From: Devosia sp. FKR38
Lineage (GTDB): Bacteria > Pseudomonadota > Alphaproteobacteria > Rhizobiales > Devosiaceae
Reading direction: 5' to 3'
Length of the DNA: 64,000 nucleotides
Assembly: GCF_005222805.1 (NCBI RefSeq)
Contig: NZ_STGC01000002.1
Coordinates: 1-64,000, forward strand
In this document: positions 1 through 8,783 of the stretch, one piece after another
Layout of the letters: the number at the start of each line of letters is the position of its first letter
Position numbering within the stretch: the first letter of the stretch is position 1
The notes under the pieces: model-generated
Told to the model about the DNA's origin: nothing
What the model saw: the letters and a program-made list of their open reading frames with translations, nothing else
Database searches by the model: none
Translations under genes and position numbers: made by a program

Positions 1-15
1 CAAACTCTCAAGTTT
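1..15 (-). rRNA. rrs: 16S rRNA, 5' end only
   Basis: Read on the minus strand, the window ends in AAACTTGAGAGTTTG, the start of the conserved alphaproteobacterial 16S rRNA 5' end (normally continuing GATCCTGGCTCAG). Only about 15 nt lie inside the window; the rest of the rRNA operon lies to the left. The upstream boxA and tandem promoters on the same strand support the call. The exact mature 5' end cannot be fixed from this fragment. Confidence 0.88.
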
Positions 16-226
16 GAAATCTGACATGGTCGCTGAATGCACGTTTGCATGATTGACGAGAACTCACACTGCTCTCAAACAACAACCGAAGTCGCTGCGA
101 GAACAATCTGTTTTCTCTTAGAAAACGTGCACCCATCGAAAGTCTTTTAACTTCCACCGGAATTGCTTCCAGCTTCAGTTCGCAAGAACCTCGCCGTCCA
201 CGTTTCTCTTTCTTCTATCTTCACAA

Positions 227-238
227 TGTCAAAGAGCA
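227..238 (-). promoter_or_regulatory. boxA antitermination element of the rRNA leader
   Basis: The minus strand reads TGCTCTTTGACA, close to the E. coli rrn boxA (TGCTCTTTAACA). It lies about 210 nt upstream of the 16S 5' end and downstream of both promoters, the expected place for NusB/NusE-dependent antitermination. The call rests on motif match and position. Confidence 0.75.
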
Positions 239-359
239 GACCACATCGCCGTCGCCGGCAAAATCGTCACAGAAGCATCTCGCTTCCAGTTCCCAACAGA
301 ACGCAGAACCCTATCCGGTAAAACCGGCAGTGAACCGCCTCTGAAAGAAAACACCAGAA

Positions 360-593
360 CAGTGGGAGCATCACGCTCGACGTCGTCCAGTGCGCCGGGT
401 TGTATTCAAGTCACTTAAGACTGTCAACACCCTTTTTTCTTTTTTCAAACCGGTCTGAATTGCTTCGGTCCGGTCTGATTTTCTACCGCAAACACGCTAT
501 CGTCCGGTTGCCCGGCAGAGCGCTTGCTCGTGCTAGAAAGTGTTGATCAGTGGGAGCGGCTTCGCTCGACGTCGTTCAACGAGGCGGGTTTTA
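360..593 (-). repeat. Duplicated promoter start regions (copies 360-404 and 548-593)
   Basis: Two roughly 45-bp segments, one at each rRNA promoter, share CAGTGGGAGC, then CGCTCGACGTCGT, then CGGGTT up to the -10. Each copy on the minus strand folds near the presumed transcript 5' end: GAGCG-aagc-CGCTC at P1 and GAGC-gtgat-GCTC at P2. The loops differ but the stems are kept. The simplest reading is an ancestral duplication of one promoter and its initial transcribed region. Confidence 0.7.
399..427 (-). promoter_or_regulatory. rRNA promoter P2 (proximal)
   Basis: On the minus strand a perfect -35 TTGACA (422-427) is followed by a 17-bp spacer and a -10 TACAAC (399-404). An A-rich run just upstream (about 430-448) resembles an UP element. 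The bases after the -10 are G/C-rich (CCGGCGC), as expected for a stringently controlled rRNA promoter discriminator. Transcription would run toward the 16S gene. Confidence 0.75.
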
Positions 594-616
594 GGATAGG
601 GGCTCCCCCCTGTCAA
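588..616 (-). promoter_or_regulatory. rRNA promoter P1 (distal)
   Basis: On the minus strand a -35 TTGACA (611-616) is separated by 17 bp from a -10 TAAAAC (588-593), again followed by a G/C-rich discriminator (CCGCCTC). The arrangement repeats P2 about 190 bp upstream of it, giving the tandem promoter organisation usual for rrn operons. Confidence 0.7.
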
Positions 617-1028
617 CGGTGGTTCTGAAAAATCGACATGGCATTGTCATTTTCCTGTCGCCTGCGCATGCCCGGCTGTGGACAACTCGCTGCGTCGCCC
701 CCCGCTCAGGCCGGGCTGGCCTGGGGTTTTGTGCCTCTTGTTATCGTCGCGTCACCGACCAGCCGATTTCCCCTCCCAGCAGAGAGACCGCGTCGCCCTG
801 TGGCGACGTCCGCCAGCGTTCCGTCACGACTGCCTGGGGGGAGCCTTGTCCCGCCTGGCCCCCGACCCGGCCCGCCGCGACTGCCGCCCCAGCGCAATCC
901 ATCGACAGGTTCCGCTGATATTCAGATTTAGCAAACGCTTTACCTATAGGTTTAAGGCCTTGTTGTAGCGCCCGACCCTGGCACCGTCGGGGCCCTTTTG
1001 CGTTGTTGGTTGTGAGTGTGAGGGTGTC
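617..1028. other. Intergenic region, no gene recognised
   Basis: Between the outward-facing rRNA promoters and the diguanylate cyclase I see no convincing gene; the open frames here lack family resemblance and overlap each other. Two small hairpins are visible: CAGGCC-gggct-GGCCTG followed by GGGTTTT (707-730), and CGTCGCC-ctgt-GGCGACG (791-808). The stretch presumably holds the promoter and leader of the cyclase gene, but no clear promoter stands out. Confidence 0.5.
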
Positions 1029-2927
1029 ATGGGCACAGTGGGTCAGATGCTGGCCGGCAATTTTGCCGTGGTTGCCCTGTTCGTGCTGCTGTGGTCGCGC
1101 ACAGGCTATTGGCTCAAGAGTGTGCCGCGTCCCTGGCGCGATGGCCTTTTCGCGCTCAGCATGAGCCTGGGCACGGTTGCCGCCATGTATATGGCGGTCG
1201 AGATCCAGCCGGGCCTCTTTTTCGATCTGCGCCATGCCCTGCTGGCGGTTGCGGCCTTCTTCGGCGGCTGGCCGGCTGCAGTGGTGACTACGGCCATTGC
1301 CTCGATCTATCGACTGTCCATGGGCGGCGACGGCGGCTTTGCCGGCATTGTGGGCATTGTGGTTGCCAGCCTTTTGGGCCTGGCCATTCCAGCGCTGCTC
1401 CGCAACCGCCCGCGCGATGTCGGGCAGTTGGCGATCATGTCCGTGCTGTCGGCAGTGGGCGCATCGATCGCGCAATATCTGGCGCTGCCGAGCGGCACCT
1501 TGTCGCTTGTCGATGCCGTGCTGCCCAATTCCATTATGAATGCAGGTATTACGGCCATAGCGGCCATCGTCTATCTGCGGTCCTGGCGGCTATCGGCCGA
1601 TCGCGAACTGATGGCGACAGCGCTGTTCCATGCGCCCGACTACGCCTATGTCATCGACGCATCGGGACGCTTTGTTGCGGCCAATGATGCGGCGGCCCGG
1701 CTGGTTGGCCGCGACAGCGCCACGGCGCTGATCGGCAAGACCTGTTTTCAGCTGCTGCCGCCCGAGGCGGCCCAGGCACACCACAGCCAGGATCAGCAGG
1801 TCCTGACCAGCGGCAAGCCCATTATCGATCTGCGCAGCCAGATGGTGGATGCCTCCGGGCAGTTGCGCAGCTATTCCACCACCAAGGTGCCGCTCCATGC
1901 CCCCGATGGTGGCACCATCGGCCTGGTCGGGGTCATGCGCGACATCACGGTTGCGCAGCAGCTGGCCGAGGAACTCACGCTTAACCGCGATACGCTGTCC
2001 TATGCACTGTCGGAGATGAATGGCGGCATCGCCATGATCGACAGCAGCGGCCATCTGATCTTCAGCAATGACCGCTATCGCAACAGCTTCCCCTATACCG
2101 GCCATCTGCGGGTGCCCGGCGCCGACATGCGCACCGTGCTGGCGGCGGTGATCGCTACGGGCGAACAGCTGACCGCGCCGCGGCAGCCCGACCCGCAGTG
2201 GATCGCGACCACCCTGACCCATCTGACCAGCCAGTGGGACGAGGAAGTCCAGCTGTTCAACGGCACCTGGCTGCAGGTGCGTGTCCACACCACCAGCAAT
2301 GGCACCTCCATGGTGCTGGTGAGCGACGTCACCCGCTTCAAACAGGCGCAGGACGAACTCAATTCGGCTACTGACCAGCTCAAGCAGCTGGCGCGCACCG
2401 ATGGATTGACGGACCTGCTCAACCGCCGCGCCTTTGATGAATCGCTGGAGGCCGAGATCCGGCGCAGTGCCCGCACCGGCACGCCGCTGAGCCTGCTGAT
2501 GATCGATGTCGATCATTTCAAGGCTTTCAATGACCATTATGGCCATCCGGCTGGCGACGCCTGCCTGCGCCAGGTGGCCGAACTGCTGCGCGCCAGTCTC
2601 AAGCGTCCCGCCGATCTGGCGGCGCGCTATGGCGGCGAGGAGTTTGCCGCCATCCTGCCCGATACCGATGAGGATGGCGCCTATCTGGTGGCCGAAGCCT
2701 TCCGCCGGGCCGTCGCCCAGGCCAGGCTGACCCATGAGCGCAGCGACAAAGGCATTGTCACCGCCAGCGTGGGCGTGGCAACCTATATGCCGGACAATCT
2801 CGAGCGCAATGCGCTGGAGCTGGCCAAGGCGGCCGACGATGCGCTCTATAGTGCCAAGGCCGCCGGCCGCGACAGGGTGTTTGGCGCGCGCGTCGCCGGC
2901 AAGGAGCGTCGCTACGGCTCCTATTAA
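1029..2927 (+). CDS. Membrane diguanylate cyclase (5TM sensor, PAS, GGDEF)
   Basis: The 632-residue protein starts with five to six hydrophobic segments (about 1-180) resembling the 5TM receptor module of 7TMR-type sensors, followed by PAS-like regions (about 190-310 and 320-450) and a C-terminal GGDEF domain. The active-site motif is GGEEF at 535-539. The inhibitory I-site RxxD is intact (R526-D529, five residues before GGEEF), so product feedback is expected. There is no EAL domain. The likely role is synthesis of cyclic di-GMP in response to a membrane or ligand signal. Its stop codon overlaps that of the convergent glycosyltransferase (shared TTAA). Confidence 0.92.
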   Translation: MGTVGQMLAGNFAVVALFVLLWSRTGYWLKSVPRPWRDGLFALSMSLGTVAAMYMAVEIQPGLFFDLRHALLAVAAFFGGWPAAVVTTAIASIYRLSMGGDGGFAGIVGIVVASLLGLAIPALLRNRPRDVGQLAIMSVLSAVGASIAQYLALPSGTLSLVDAVLPNSIMNAGITAIAAIVYLRSWRLSADRELMATALFHAPDYAYVIDASGRFVAANDAAARLVGRDSATALIGKTCFQLLPPEAAQAHHSQDQQVLTSGKPIIDLRSQMVDASGQLRSYSTTKVPLHAPDGGTIGLVGVMRDITVAQQLAEELTLNRDTLSYALSEMNGGIAMIDSSGHLIFSNDRYRNSFPYTGHLRVPGADMRTVLAAVIATGEQLTAPRQPDPQWIATTLTHLTSQWDEEVQLFNGTWLQVRVHTTSNGTSMVLVSDVTRFKQAQDELNSATDQLKQLARTDGLTDLLNRRAFDESLEAEIRRSARTGTPLSLLMIDVDHFKAFNDHYGHPAGDACLRQVAELLRASLKRPADLAARYGGEEFAAILPDTDEDGAYLVAEAFRRAVAQARLTHERSDKGIVTASVGVATYMPDNLERNALELAKAADDALYSAKAAGRDRVFGARVAGKERRYGSY

Positions 2928-4729
2928 GGGCGCGGCGCCATCATCACCGGGCGGTGCGGGGATTTGAACCAATAGAACGGCCGGTGCAGTAGCTCGACCA
3001 GGGCGCACATCGTCGCCAGGCTCATCAGCAGCCAATAGGCCGGTAACAGCACCTGCGCCGGCAGAAGCGCGGGCCGGCCGGCGCGCACAAGGCCCAATGC
3101 GGTCTGCGCCAGCGTGCTGGCATAGCCCAGACACAGCACGCCAAGGTAAAACACCGGCCAGCCCCCCGCCTGCACCAGCGGCAGGCCGCGCAGCAAATGC
3201 CAGGCCACGCCGATGATCAGGCCGCAATGCAGCAGCGGCGCCAGGATCATGCCGAGCACCAGGGCCTCAAAGGCCAGCATGGGGCCCAGCCCCATCTCCT
3301 GCGCCAGGCGGACCGGCGCCCGATTGTGCACGATAAAGGTCTGCATCCAGCCCTTCATCCAGCGGGTGCGCTGACCCAGCCAGGGCCGCAGCCGTTCGGG
3401 CGCGTGTTCGCGGGTGCCGGTGGCCAGGGTTTCGACACGCAGGCGGCGGCGAGCCAGGCGCATGCCGAGATCGGCATCCTCGGTGACATTATAGGCGTCC
3501 CAGCCGCCCAGCTGGCGCAGCGCGGCAAGGCGAAAGTGGTTGGAGGTTCCGCCCAGCGGCATGGGCAGGCGCCAGCGGGCCAGCGCGGGCAGCAGCACGG
3601 CAAAGAGCCCGGCATATTCCCCGGCAAATAGAGCCGCCAGTAGATTGGCGTGGCCATTGTCGATAACCAAGGGCGCCTGCAGGCACATCAGATCCGGCGT
3701 GTCGCGGAAGCGCAGCGCCGCCTGCCAGAGCTGGTCGGGATCGGGCTGGTCTTCGGCGTCAAACACCACCACGAAGTCGCCGCGACATAGCGGCAGGGCA
3801 TAGTCGAGCGCCTTTGGCTTGGTGCGCGGCGCCGTGTCGGGTACCGATACCAGTGAAAATCGTGGATCGCCCAGGCGGGCCTCGACAGCCGCCAGGGTTT
3901 GGCGCGAGGCGGCTTCGACCACGAATTTGATGTCGAGGCTGGCGGCTGGATAGTCCAGCGCGCGCATGCTGGCAAACAGTTGCGGCACCATGGCGGCCTC
4001 ATTGCGCAGCGGAATCAGCACTGAATAGACCGGGAGTTCGTCGTCGGGCGGGCGGATCGGCATTGGCGCGGGCTTTGGGGCTGTCCCGACCGCGCCCAGC
4101 CGGATGGCGGCCGGGGCGATAAGCAGGGCCAGGGCCACAGGCAGCAATACGAGTTCGGCGGCAAAGGGCGCGGCCAGCACCATGGTGACCAGCAACAGCA
4201 CAGCCAGGGCAAAGCCGTAGCGGGCAAGCGCTGTCAGCTCGAGCTGGGCACAGGCATAGGGCCAGCGCCGCGCCAAGCCCTGACGCGCGTCTGTCACCAG
4301 CGCATCGGACGCCGCATCGGCCAGATAGGCGCGCAGAGCGGGCGTCGGCAGCAGGCAGACACGCTGGCGCAACTGCGGTTGCTGCCGGAGGGCGCGGGCC
4401 AGCCGCAGCAGGCCGAAGAAATCGGGGGCGGCAAAGGCCACATCGCGGTCCAGAACGTGCAGGGTGAAGATCCGCACACCGGCCAAAGCCTCGAGCCGCG
4501 TGGGTTCCACATGGCCGGCCAGCGAGGGCGGCAGGCGCTCATAAAAGGCATAGCCGGCCCAGCGCGCCGCGCGCTGCATGGCCGTGGTTTCGTCGATGCC
4601 AAAAGCCAGGCAGCAATAGATGATCGGGTCGGTTTCGGCGTCCAGGGCGGCGTCGAGCGCGGCGCGGGCCGCTGTGAGGTCAGCGCCACCCAGGACGGCT
4701 GCCAGCAGCGACACCGCGTCGGACACCAC
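2924..4729 (-). CDS. Family 2 glycosyltransferase, membrane-bound, processive type
   Basis: The 601-residue protein carries a GT2 core with the cellulose-synthase-like pattern: DAED (324-327), a TEDAD acceptor motif, and QRTRW (453-457). Membrane segments lie before (about 180-220) and after (about 480-590) the catalytic domain. The N-terminal 170 residues resemble the GspE_N-like domain found in NfrB-type glycosyltransferases. It probably polymerises or exports a surface polysaccharide; the substrate is unknown. No PilZ domain is visible, although a diguanylate cyclase is its direct convergent neighbour. The start is a GTG without a clear ribosome site, so the N-terminus is uncertain. Confidence 0.87.
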   Translation of the reverse strand: MVSDAVSLLAAVLGGADLTAARAALDAALDAETDPIIYCCLAFGIDETTAMQRAARWAGYAFYERLPPSLAGHVEPTRLEALAGVRIFTLHVLDRDVAFAAPDFFGLLRLARALRQQPQLRQRVCLLPTPALRAYLADAASDALVTDARQGLARRWPYACAQLELTALARYGFALAVLLLVTMVLAAPFAAELVLLPVALALLIAPAAIRLGAVGTAPKPAPMPIRPPDDELPVYSVLIPLRNEAAMVPQLFASMRALDYPAASLDIKFVVEAASRQTLAAVEARLGDPRFSLVSVPDTAPRTKPKALDYALPLCRGDFVVVFDAEDQPDPDQLWQAALRFRDTPDLMCLQAPLVIDNGHANLLAALFAGEYAGLFAVLLPALARWRLPMPLGGTSNHFRLAALRQLGGWDAYNVTEDADLGMRLARRRLRVETLATGTREHAPERLRPWLGQRTRWMKGWMQTFIVHNRAPVRLAQEMGLGPMLAFEALVLGMILAPLLHCGLIIGVAWHLLRGLPLVQAGGWPVFYLGVLCLGYASTLAQTALGLVRAGRPALLPAQVLLPAYWLLMSLATMCALVELLHRPFYWFKSPHRPVMMAPRP

Positions 4730-4890
4730 GGCGAAGGCCCACGCTCACCGTCTCAGGCGGCGCAGGCGGACGGCCGAACAGAGAACACAACCCAGGGAAA
4801 CCGACATCGGCATGGCTTGCCCCCAGCGGCCAGGATGATGCTGCAACCGGCGCCCACACGGGCGTCCGTAGAATTACTGACAGAGCCGCC

Positions 4891-4928
4891 ACAAAAAACA
4901 AGACACCCCAGCAGTTTGCCGGGGTGTC
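4891..4928 (-). terminator. Rho-independent terminator after hslO
   Basis: On the minus strand a GACACCCC/GGGGTGTC stem (4902-4909 with 4921-4928) and an 11-nt loop are followed by TTGTTTTTTGT. It lies about 40 nt past the hslO stop, so it likely ends the argD-argF-hslO transcript. Confidence 0.8.
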
Positions 4929-4967
4929 AGGAGGCGATTCGTCGCGACGAGCAGACCAGTCCGCTGC

Positions 4968-5975
4968 TTAGTGCTGCACGTCGAACTGGTGCGGATTGAA
5001 GTGATAGGCCGTCGAGCAGAACTCGCAGACCACTTCGATCTCGCCATCGACGGCCATTTCCTCGCGGTCTTCCGCGGTGAAGCTGGTGGCCAGCATGTCC
5101 TCGATCTTGTCGGCCGAGCAGGTGCAGCGCTCGACGACCGGCAGGGGCGTGAACACGCGCACGCCGGTCTCGTGATAGAGCCGGAACAGCAGGCGTTCGG
5201 CACTGAGGTCCGGATCGGCCAGTTCGAGATCATCCAGGGTCGCCATCAGCGCCTTGGCTTCGTTCCAGCCATCGGGCGCATTGTCGTCGTGGTTGTCAAA
5301 ATTGCCGTCGCCCGGCAGGTCCTGGGCATGGGACATGCCATGCTCGGGCAGATGCTGGATCAGCACGCCGCCGGCGCGCCAATGCGGACGATGGTCGCCC
5401 TTCTTGGTGAACTCGGCCACCGCCAGGCGGACCTGGGTGGGGATCTGTTCGGACTGCATGAAATAGGTGTGGGCCACCTGTTCGAGCGAATTGCCTTCCA
5501 GGGCCACGATGCCCTGGTAGCGCTCGGTATTGGGACCCTGATCGATGGTCATGGCCAGGTGGCCATTGCCCAACAGGTCCGCCGGACGGGTGCGGCCTTC
5601 CTCGGCCGCCTTGACCAGCGCGTCCTGGTCAAACCGCGCATAGCCGCGCAGCCCGTCGGGCGCGTCGAAATCGACCACCAGCAGGCTGACCGGACCATCG
5701 GTCTGGGTCTGGAGGATAAAGCGTCCCTCGAATTTGAGCGAGGAGCCGATCAACGCGGCCAGCACCACCGCCTCGCCCAGCAGGCGCGCCACCGGGGCGG
5801 GATAGTTGTGGCGGTTGAGAATGGTGTCGAGCGCATCGCCCAGGCGAACCGTGCGGCCGCGGGTATCGAGCTGATCGAGGGTGAAGGGAACAACCGCATC
5901 ATCGCCGCTTTCCGGCCGGTCGAGCCCGAGGGCAGTCATGAGAGTGTCTGTCATGGTCGTCGTATCCGTCGTCAT
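4968..5975 (-). CDS. hslO: Hsp33 redox-regulated chaperone
   Basis: Hsp33 is a cytoplasmic holdase switched on by oxidation and unfolding. The C-terminus carries the diagnostic zinc-binding cysteines as CTC and, 30 residues on, CEFC; the N-terminal part matches the Hsp33 core. I start at the ATG at 5975 (335 residues) because the frame further upstream opens only with TTG codons and adds an atypical leader; an ATG at 5954 is a second option. It follows argF by about 120 bp. The argD-argF-hslO order is common in Hyphomicrobiales. Confidence 0.93.
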   Translation of the reverse strand: MTTDTTTMTDTLMTALGLDRPESGDDAVVPFTLDQLDTRGRTVRLGDALDTILNRHNYPAPVARLLGEAVVLAALIGSSLKFEGRFILQTQTDGPVSLLVVDFDAPDGLRGYARFDQDALVKAAEEGRTRPADLLGNGHLAMTIDQGPNTERYQGIVALEGNSLEQVAHTYFMQSEQIPTQVRLAVAEFTKKGDHRPHWRAGGVLIQHLPEHGMSHAQDLPGDGNFDNHDDNAPDGWNEAKALMATLDDLELADPDLSAERLLFRLYHETGVRVFTPLPVVERCTCSADKIEDMLATSFTAEDREEMAVDGEIEVVCEFCSTAYHFNPHQFDVQH

Positions 5976-6094
5976 GGCGGTCTGTGGGCTTTCAAATCGG
6001 CTAGGCAACAATGATCTCAGCCCGCGGCCTCGGCAAGAGACTGCGGGCTGGTTTCAAAGTCCGGGCGGCGCCGCGCCCGTCGGCAGAGGGGCAG

Positions 6095-7027
6095 CTAGTT
6101 GACGTCGGCCCCGAAGGCCCAGCACAGGATGGCTTTCTGCGCGTGCAGGCGGTTTTCGGCCTCGTCCCACACCACTGACTGCGGGCCGTCGATCACCTCG
6201 TCGGTCACTTCATCGCCCCGATGGGCCGGCAGGTCGTGCATGAACAAGGCGTTTTTGTCCGCCAAGGCCATCAAGCTGGTGTTGACCTGGTAGGGTTTCA
6301 AGACCCGGCGGCGTTCGGCGACGTCCACGTCACCCATCGACACCCAGGTGTCGGTGATGACCAGGTCTGCGCCGGCCACGGCCTCGCGCGGGTCTTCGAT
6401 CAGCTTGACGAAGTCCCCTGCCCGCTTGATGTCGTCCATCAGATCCTTTTCCGGGCTATATTCCTCGGGCGTGGCGATGGTCAGGTGGCACTCGAACAGC
6501 TCGGCCGCATTGACCCAGGAGTGCAGCACATTGTTGCTGTCGCCCACCCAGGCAACCTTGGCGCCCTTGATGCTGCCGCGGTGTTCTTCAAAGGTCATCA
6601 GATCGGCCATGATCTGGCAGGGATGCGCCCGGCGCGTCAGGCCATTGATCACCGGCACGGTGGCGGCCTCGGCCAGATCAAGCAGATCGGCGTGGCTGAG
6701 AATGCGGATCATGATGGCATCGACATAGCGGGACAGCACCCGGGCCGTATCGGCCAGGGTCTCCTCGCGGCTGAGCTGCATTTCCTGGCCGGAGAGCATG
6801 ATGGTCTCTCCGCCCAGCTGGCGCATGCCAACGTCAAAGCTGACGCGGGTGCGGGTGGACTGGCGCTCGAAAATCATCGCCAGCACCTTATCCTTGAGGG
6901 GCTGGGGGCGATCGCCCTGCTTGAGGCGCGCCTTGAGCGAGGCTGCGGTGTCGAGCATGCCGCGCAGGTCTGCATGGGTGAAATCGTCGATCGAGAGAAA
7001 ATGCCTTGGGGTGCCGGTCGAAGTCAT
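6095..7027 (-). CDS. argF: Ornithine carbamoyltransferase
   Basis: This 310-residue enzyme makes citrulline from ornithine and carbamoyl phosphate in arginine biosynthesis. Carbamoyl-phosphate motifs STRTR and HPCQ are present, and the C-terminal helix motif is normal. The ornithine-binding motif usually written HCLP reads HDLP here, with Asp265 in the usual Cys position (codon GAC, checked in the DNA). An AAGGA site sits nine bases before the ATG. It lies between argD and hslO on the same strand. Confidence 0.93.
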   Translation of the reverse strand: MTSTGTPRHFLSIDDFTHADLRGMLDTAASLKARLKQGDRPQPLKDKVLAMIFERQSTRTRVSFDVGMRQLGGETIMLSGQEMQLSREETLADTARVLSRYVDAIMIRILSHADLLDLAEAATVPVINGLTRRAHPCQIMADLMTFEEHRGSIKGAKVAWVGDSNNVLHSWVNAAELFECHLTIATPEEYSPEKDLMDDIKRAGDFVKLIEDPREAVAGADLVITDTWVSMGDVDVAERRRVLKPYQVNTSLMALADKNALFMHDLPAHRGDEVTDEVIDGPQSVVWDEAENRLHAQKAILCWAFGADVN

Positions 7028-7092
7028 GGGCCGGGTTCCTTTGTGACGCTATGAAGAGGGCCGCAACGCCATGGCGTGCGGTTTGATGCCTA

Positions 7093-7189
7093 TCCTCCCC
7101 TTTTGGGGAGGGTTTGGGGGTCTGGTGTCGTCAGCTCTTGCTGCACGACACCGGCCCCAGCGCTCCCCAATCAGGGGAGAGAAAGGCAA
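7093..7189. repeat. Three-hairpin palindromic repeat between argD and argF
   Basis: Within about 100 bp lie CCTCCCC-tttt-GGGGAGG (about 7094-7111), GGTGTCG paired with CGACACC (about 7123-7153), and CTCCCC-aatca-GGGGAG (about 7172-7189). The CTCCCC/GGGGAG hairpins recur near 9560-9660 and 20438, so this belongs to a dispersed intergenic family. In the argD-argF transcript it would fold and could affect stability or partly terminate. Confidence 0.65.
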
Positions 7190-7231
7190 TTATCGTCGAC
7201 GCCGCGCTTCGGGATAGAAGGCCATGGTCAT

Positions 7232-8431
7232 TTATCCAACAGCCGGCGCCGTGGCCGTTTCGGCCTCGATGGCCTCAAAGGCCGCGCCGAGCTTGGCCAT
7301 GGCTTCCTCGATATCGGCTTCGGTGACGATCAGCGGCGGGATGAGCCGCAGCACATTGTCCCCGGCGCCGACCGCCAGCATCTGGTGGTCATCGCGCAGG
7401 CGCGCCACGAAGTCGCGCACCGGCGGGGCGATCTTGATGCCGGCCAGCAGGCCCTTGCCGCGCAGCTCCACCACCTGGTCGGGGTATTTCTGCTGCAACT
7501 GCTGCAGGTGCCAGGCGAGCCGCTGGCCCATCTGGTTGACATGGTCGATGAAGCCAGGGGCCAGGATGCGGTCGAGCACAGCATTGCCCACCGCGGTGGC
7601 GAGCGGATTGCCGCCATAGGTCGAGCCATGCGTGCCGGGCACCATGGAGGCCGCGACCTCGCCCTTGGCAAGGCACGCGCCGAGCGGGAAGCCGCCGCCG
7701 ATGGCCTTGGCTACCGCCACGATATCGGGGGTGATGCCGGACCATTCAAAGGCAAAGAAGCGCCCGCTGCGGCCATAGCCACACTGCACTTCGTCGAGCA
7801 CCAGCAGCAGGCCGAATTCGTCGCACAGGGCGCGCAGGCCCTGCATGAACTCATTGGACATGGCGGTCACGCCGCCTTCGCCCTGCACGGTTTCGATCAG
7901 GATGGCGCAGGTCTGCGGCCCGATCAGGGCGCGCACGGCCTCGAGATCGCCGGGCTTGGTGTGCTTGAAGCCGGGCATGGCCGGGCCGAAGCCTTCCAGA
8001 TAACTCGGGTTGCCGCCAGCAGCGATGGTGCCCAGCGTGCGGCCGTGGAACGAGCCGGTGAAGGCAATGATCTCGTAGCGATCAACCTCGCCCTTGGCCC
8101 AGAAATAGTGCCGCGCGGTCTTGATGGCGCATTCGATCGCCTCGGCGCCGGAATTGGTGAAGAACACGGAGTCCGCAAAAGTGGCGTCGACCAGCCGCTG
8201 CCCCAGCCGTTCCTGCTCGGGAATGGTGAAGACATTGGAGGTATGCCAGACCTTGTCGGCCGCCGCCTTGAGCGCGCTCACGATATGGGCGTCGCCATGG
8301 CCGAGCGCGTTGACCGCGATGCCGGAGTGGAAATCGAGATAGGATCGCCCGTGCTGGTCGTACAGGCGCATGCCTTCGCCCCGCTCAAAGGCGAGTTCGG
8401 AGCGGGCATAGGTGCCGTAGAGCGCAGACAT
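7232..8431 (-). CDS. argD: Acetylornithine/succinyldiaminopimelate aminotransferase
   Basis: This 399-residue class III PLP aminotransferase makes N-acetylornithine in arginine biosynthesis and may also serve the dapC step of lysine synthesis. The PLP lysine is K242 in AKAIGGG, preceded by the DEVQCGYGRSG region that contacts the cofactor. An AAGGAA ribosome site lies eight bases before the ATG. It is the first gene of the argD-argF-hslO set, 204 bp before argF. Its upstream region is shared with divergent gcrA. Confidence 0.94.
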   Translation of the reverse strand: MSALYGTYARSELAFERGEGMRLYDQHGRSYLDFHSGIAVNALGHGDAHIVSALKAAADKVWHTSNVFTIPEQERLGQRLVDATFADSVFFTNSGAEAIECAIKTARHYFWAKGEVDRYEIIAFTGSFHGRTLGTIAAGGNPSYLEGFGPAMPGFKHTKPGDLEAVRALIGPQTCAILIETVQGEGGVTAMSNEFMQGLRALCDEFGLLLVLDEVQCGYGRSGRFFAFEWSGITPDIVAVAKAIGGGFPLGACLAKGEVAASMVPGTHGSTYGGNPLATAVGNAVLDRILAPGFIDHVNQMGQRLAWHLQQLQQKYPDQVVELRGKGLLAGIKIAPPVRDFVARLRDDHQMLAVGAGDNVLRLIPPLIVTEADIEEAMAKLGAAFEAIEAETATAPAVG

Positions 8432-8783
8432 GGGGCAAATTCCTTCTCAGAAAGACAGGGATGATGGCAGGCTTTGATGACGCCGTGACAATAGCGCCAC
8501 AAAAACCAAAAACGCGCCATTTTTTCAGCGCGTTTGCGGTGCAGAGTTAGGCCAATTTTGCCAGATAAGTCAATGATCGCAGGGCAAGCCCCTGATTTGA
8601 CTCAAAGATCGTTAGCGGAATTTTAACCAGTGAATATACGGGGAAACTCCCGGCCGACTCTTGATCCCGATTCCACCGATAGCGTAAACTCCTAGTCATT
8701 GGGAGCACGATATCTCGTGTAGCGGACCCACTCAACATACGACGCCTAGCGTTTGACGGCTGCCATGGCCATTTGGCAGCGCA
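8432..8783. other. argD-gcrA divergent intergenic region
   Basis: This 352-bp gap separates the divergent argD and gcrA genes and must hold both promoters. It contains three GANTC sites and a stem-loop just before gcrA. A possible CtrA half-site (TTAACC, about 8623) is present, but no full TTAA-N7-TTAA. No small gene is apparent. Confidence 0.6.

Larger units (their letters stand above)
16..580 (-). other. rRNA operon leader region
   Basis: This stretch between the rRNA promoters and the 16S 5' end has no credible gene and is noticeably more A/T-rich than the rest of the window. On the minus strand it carries a boxA-type element, then a purine-rich run (GAAGATAGAAGAAAGAGAA), as seen in leaders of other alphaproteobacterial rrn operons. 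It is most simply the transcribed spacer removed during rRNA processing. The right edge is approximate and depends on which promoter is used. Confidence 0.75.

Noticed and set aside
677-685. DnaA-box-like TGTGGACAA
   Set aside because: A single site with a mismatch, no cluster and no A/T-rich unwinding region, so no origin is supported.
2955-2970. tRNA T-arm-like GGTTCAAATCC on the minus strand
   Set aside because: It lies inside the glycosyltransferase coding sequence and no acceptor or anticodon arm can be formed around it.
1590-3227. Very long open frame on the minus strand across the diguanylate cyclase
   Set aside because: It is the complement of the PAS-GGDEF gene and shows no family resemblance; long antisense frames are common in GC-rich DNA.
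7076-8464. 462-codon plus-strand frame opposite argD
   Set aside because: The opposite strand has a full argD with PLP lysine and ribosome site; this frame is its shadow with no recognisable domain.
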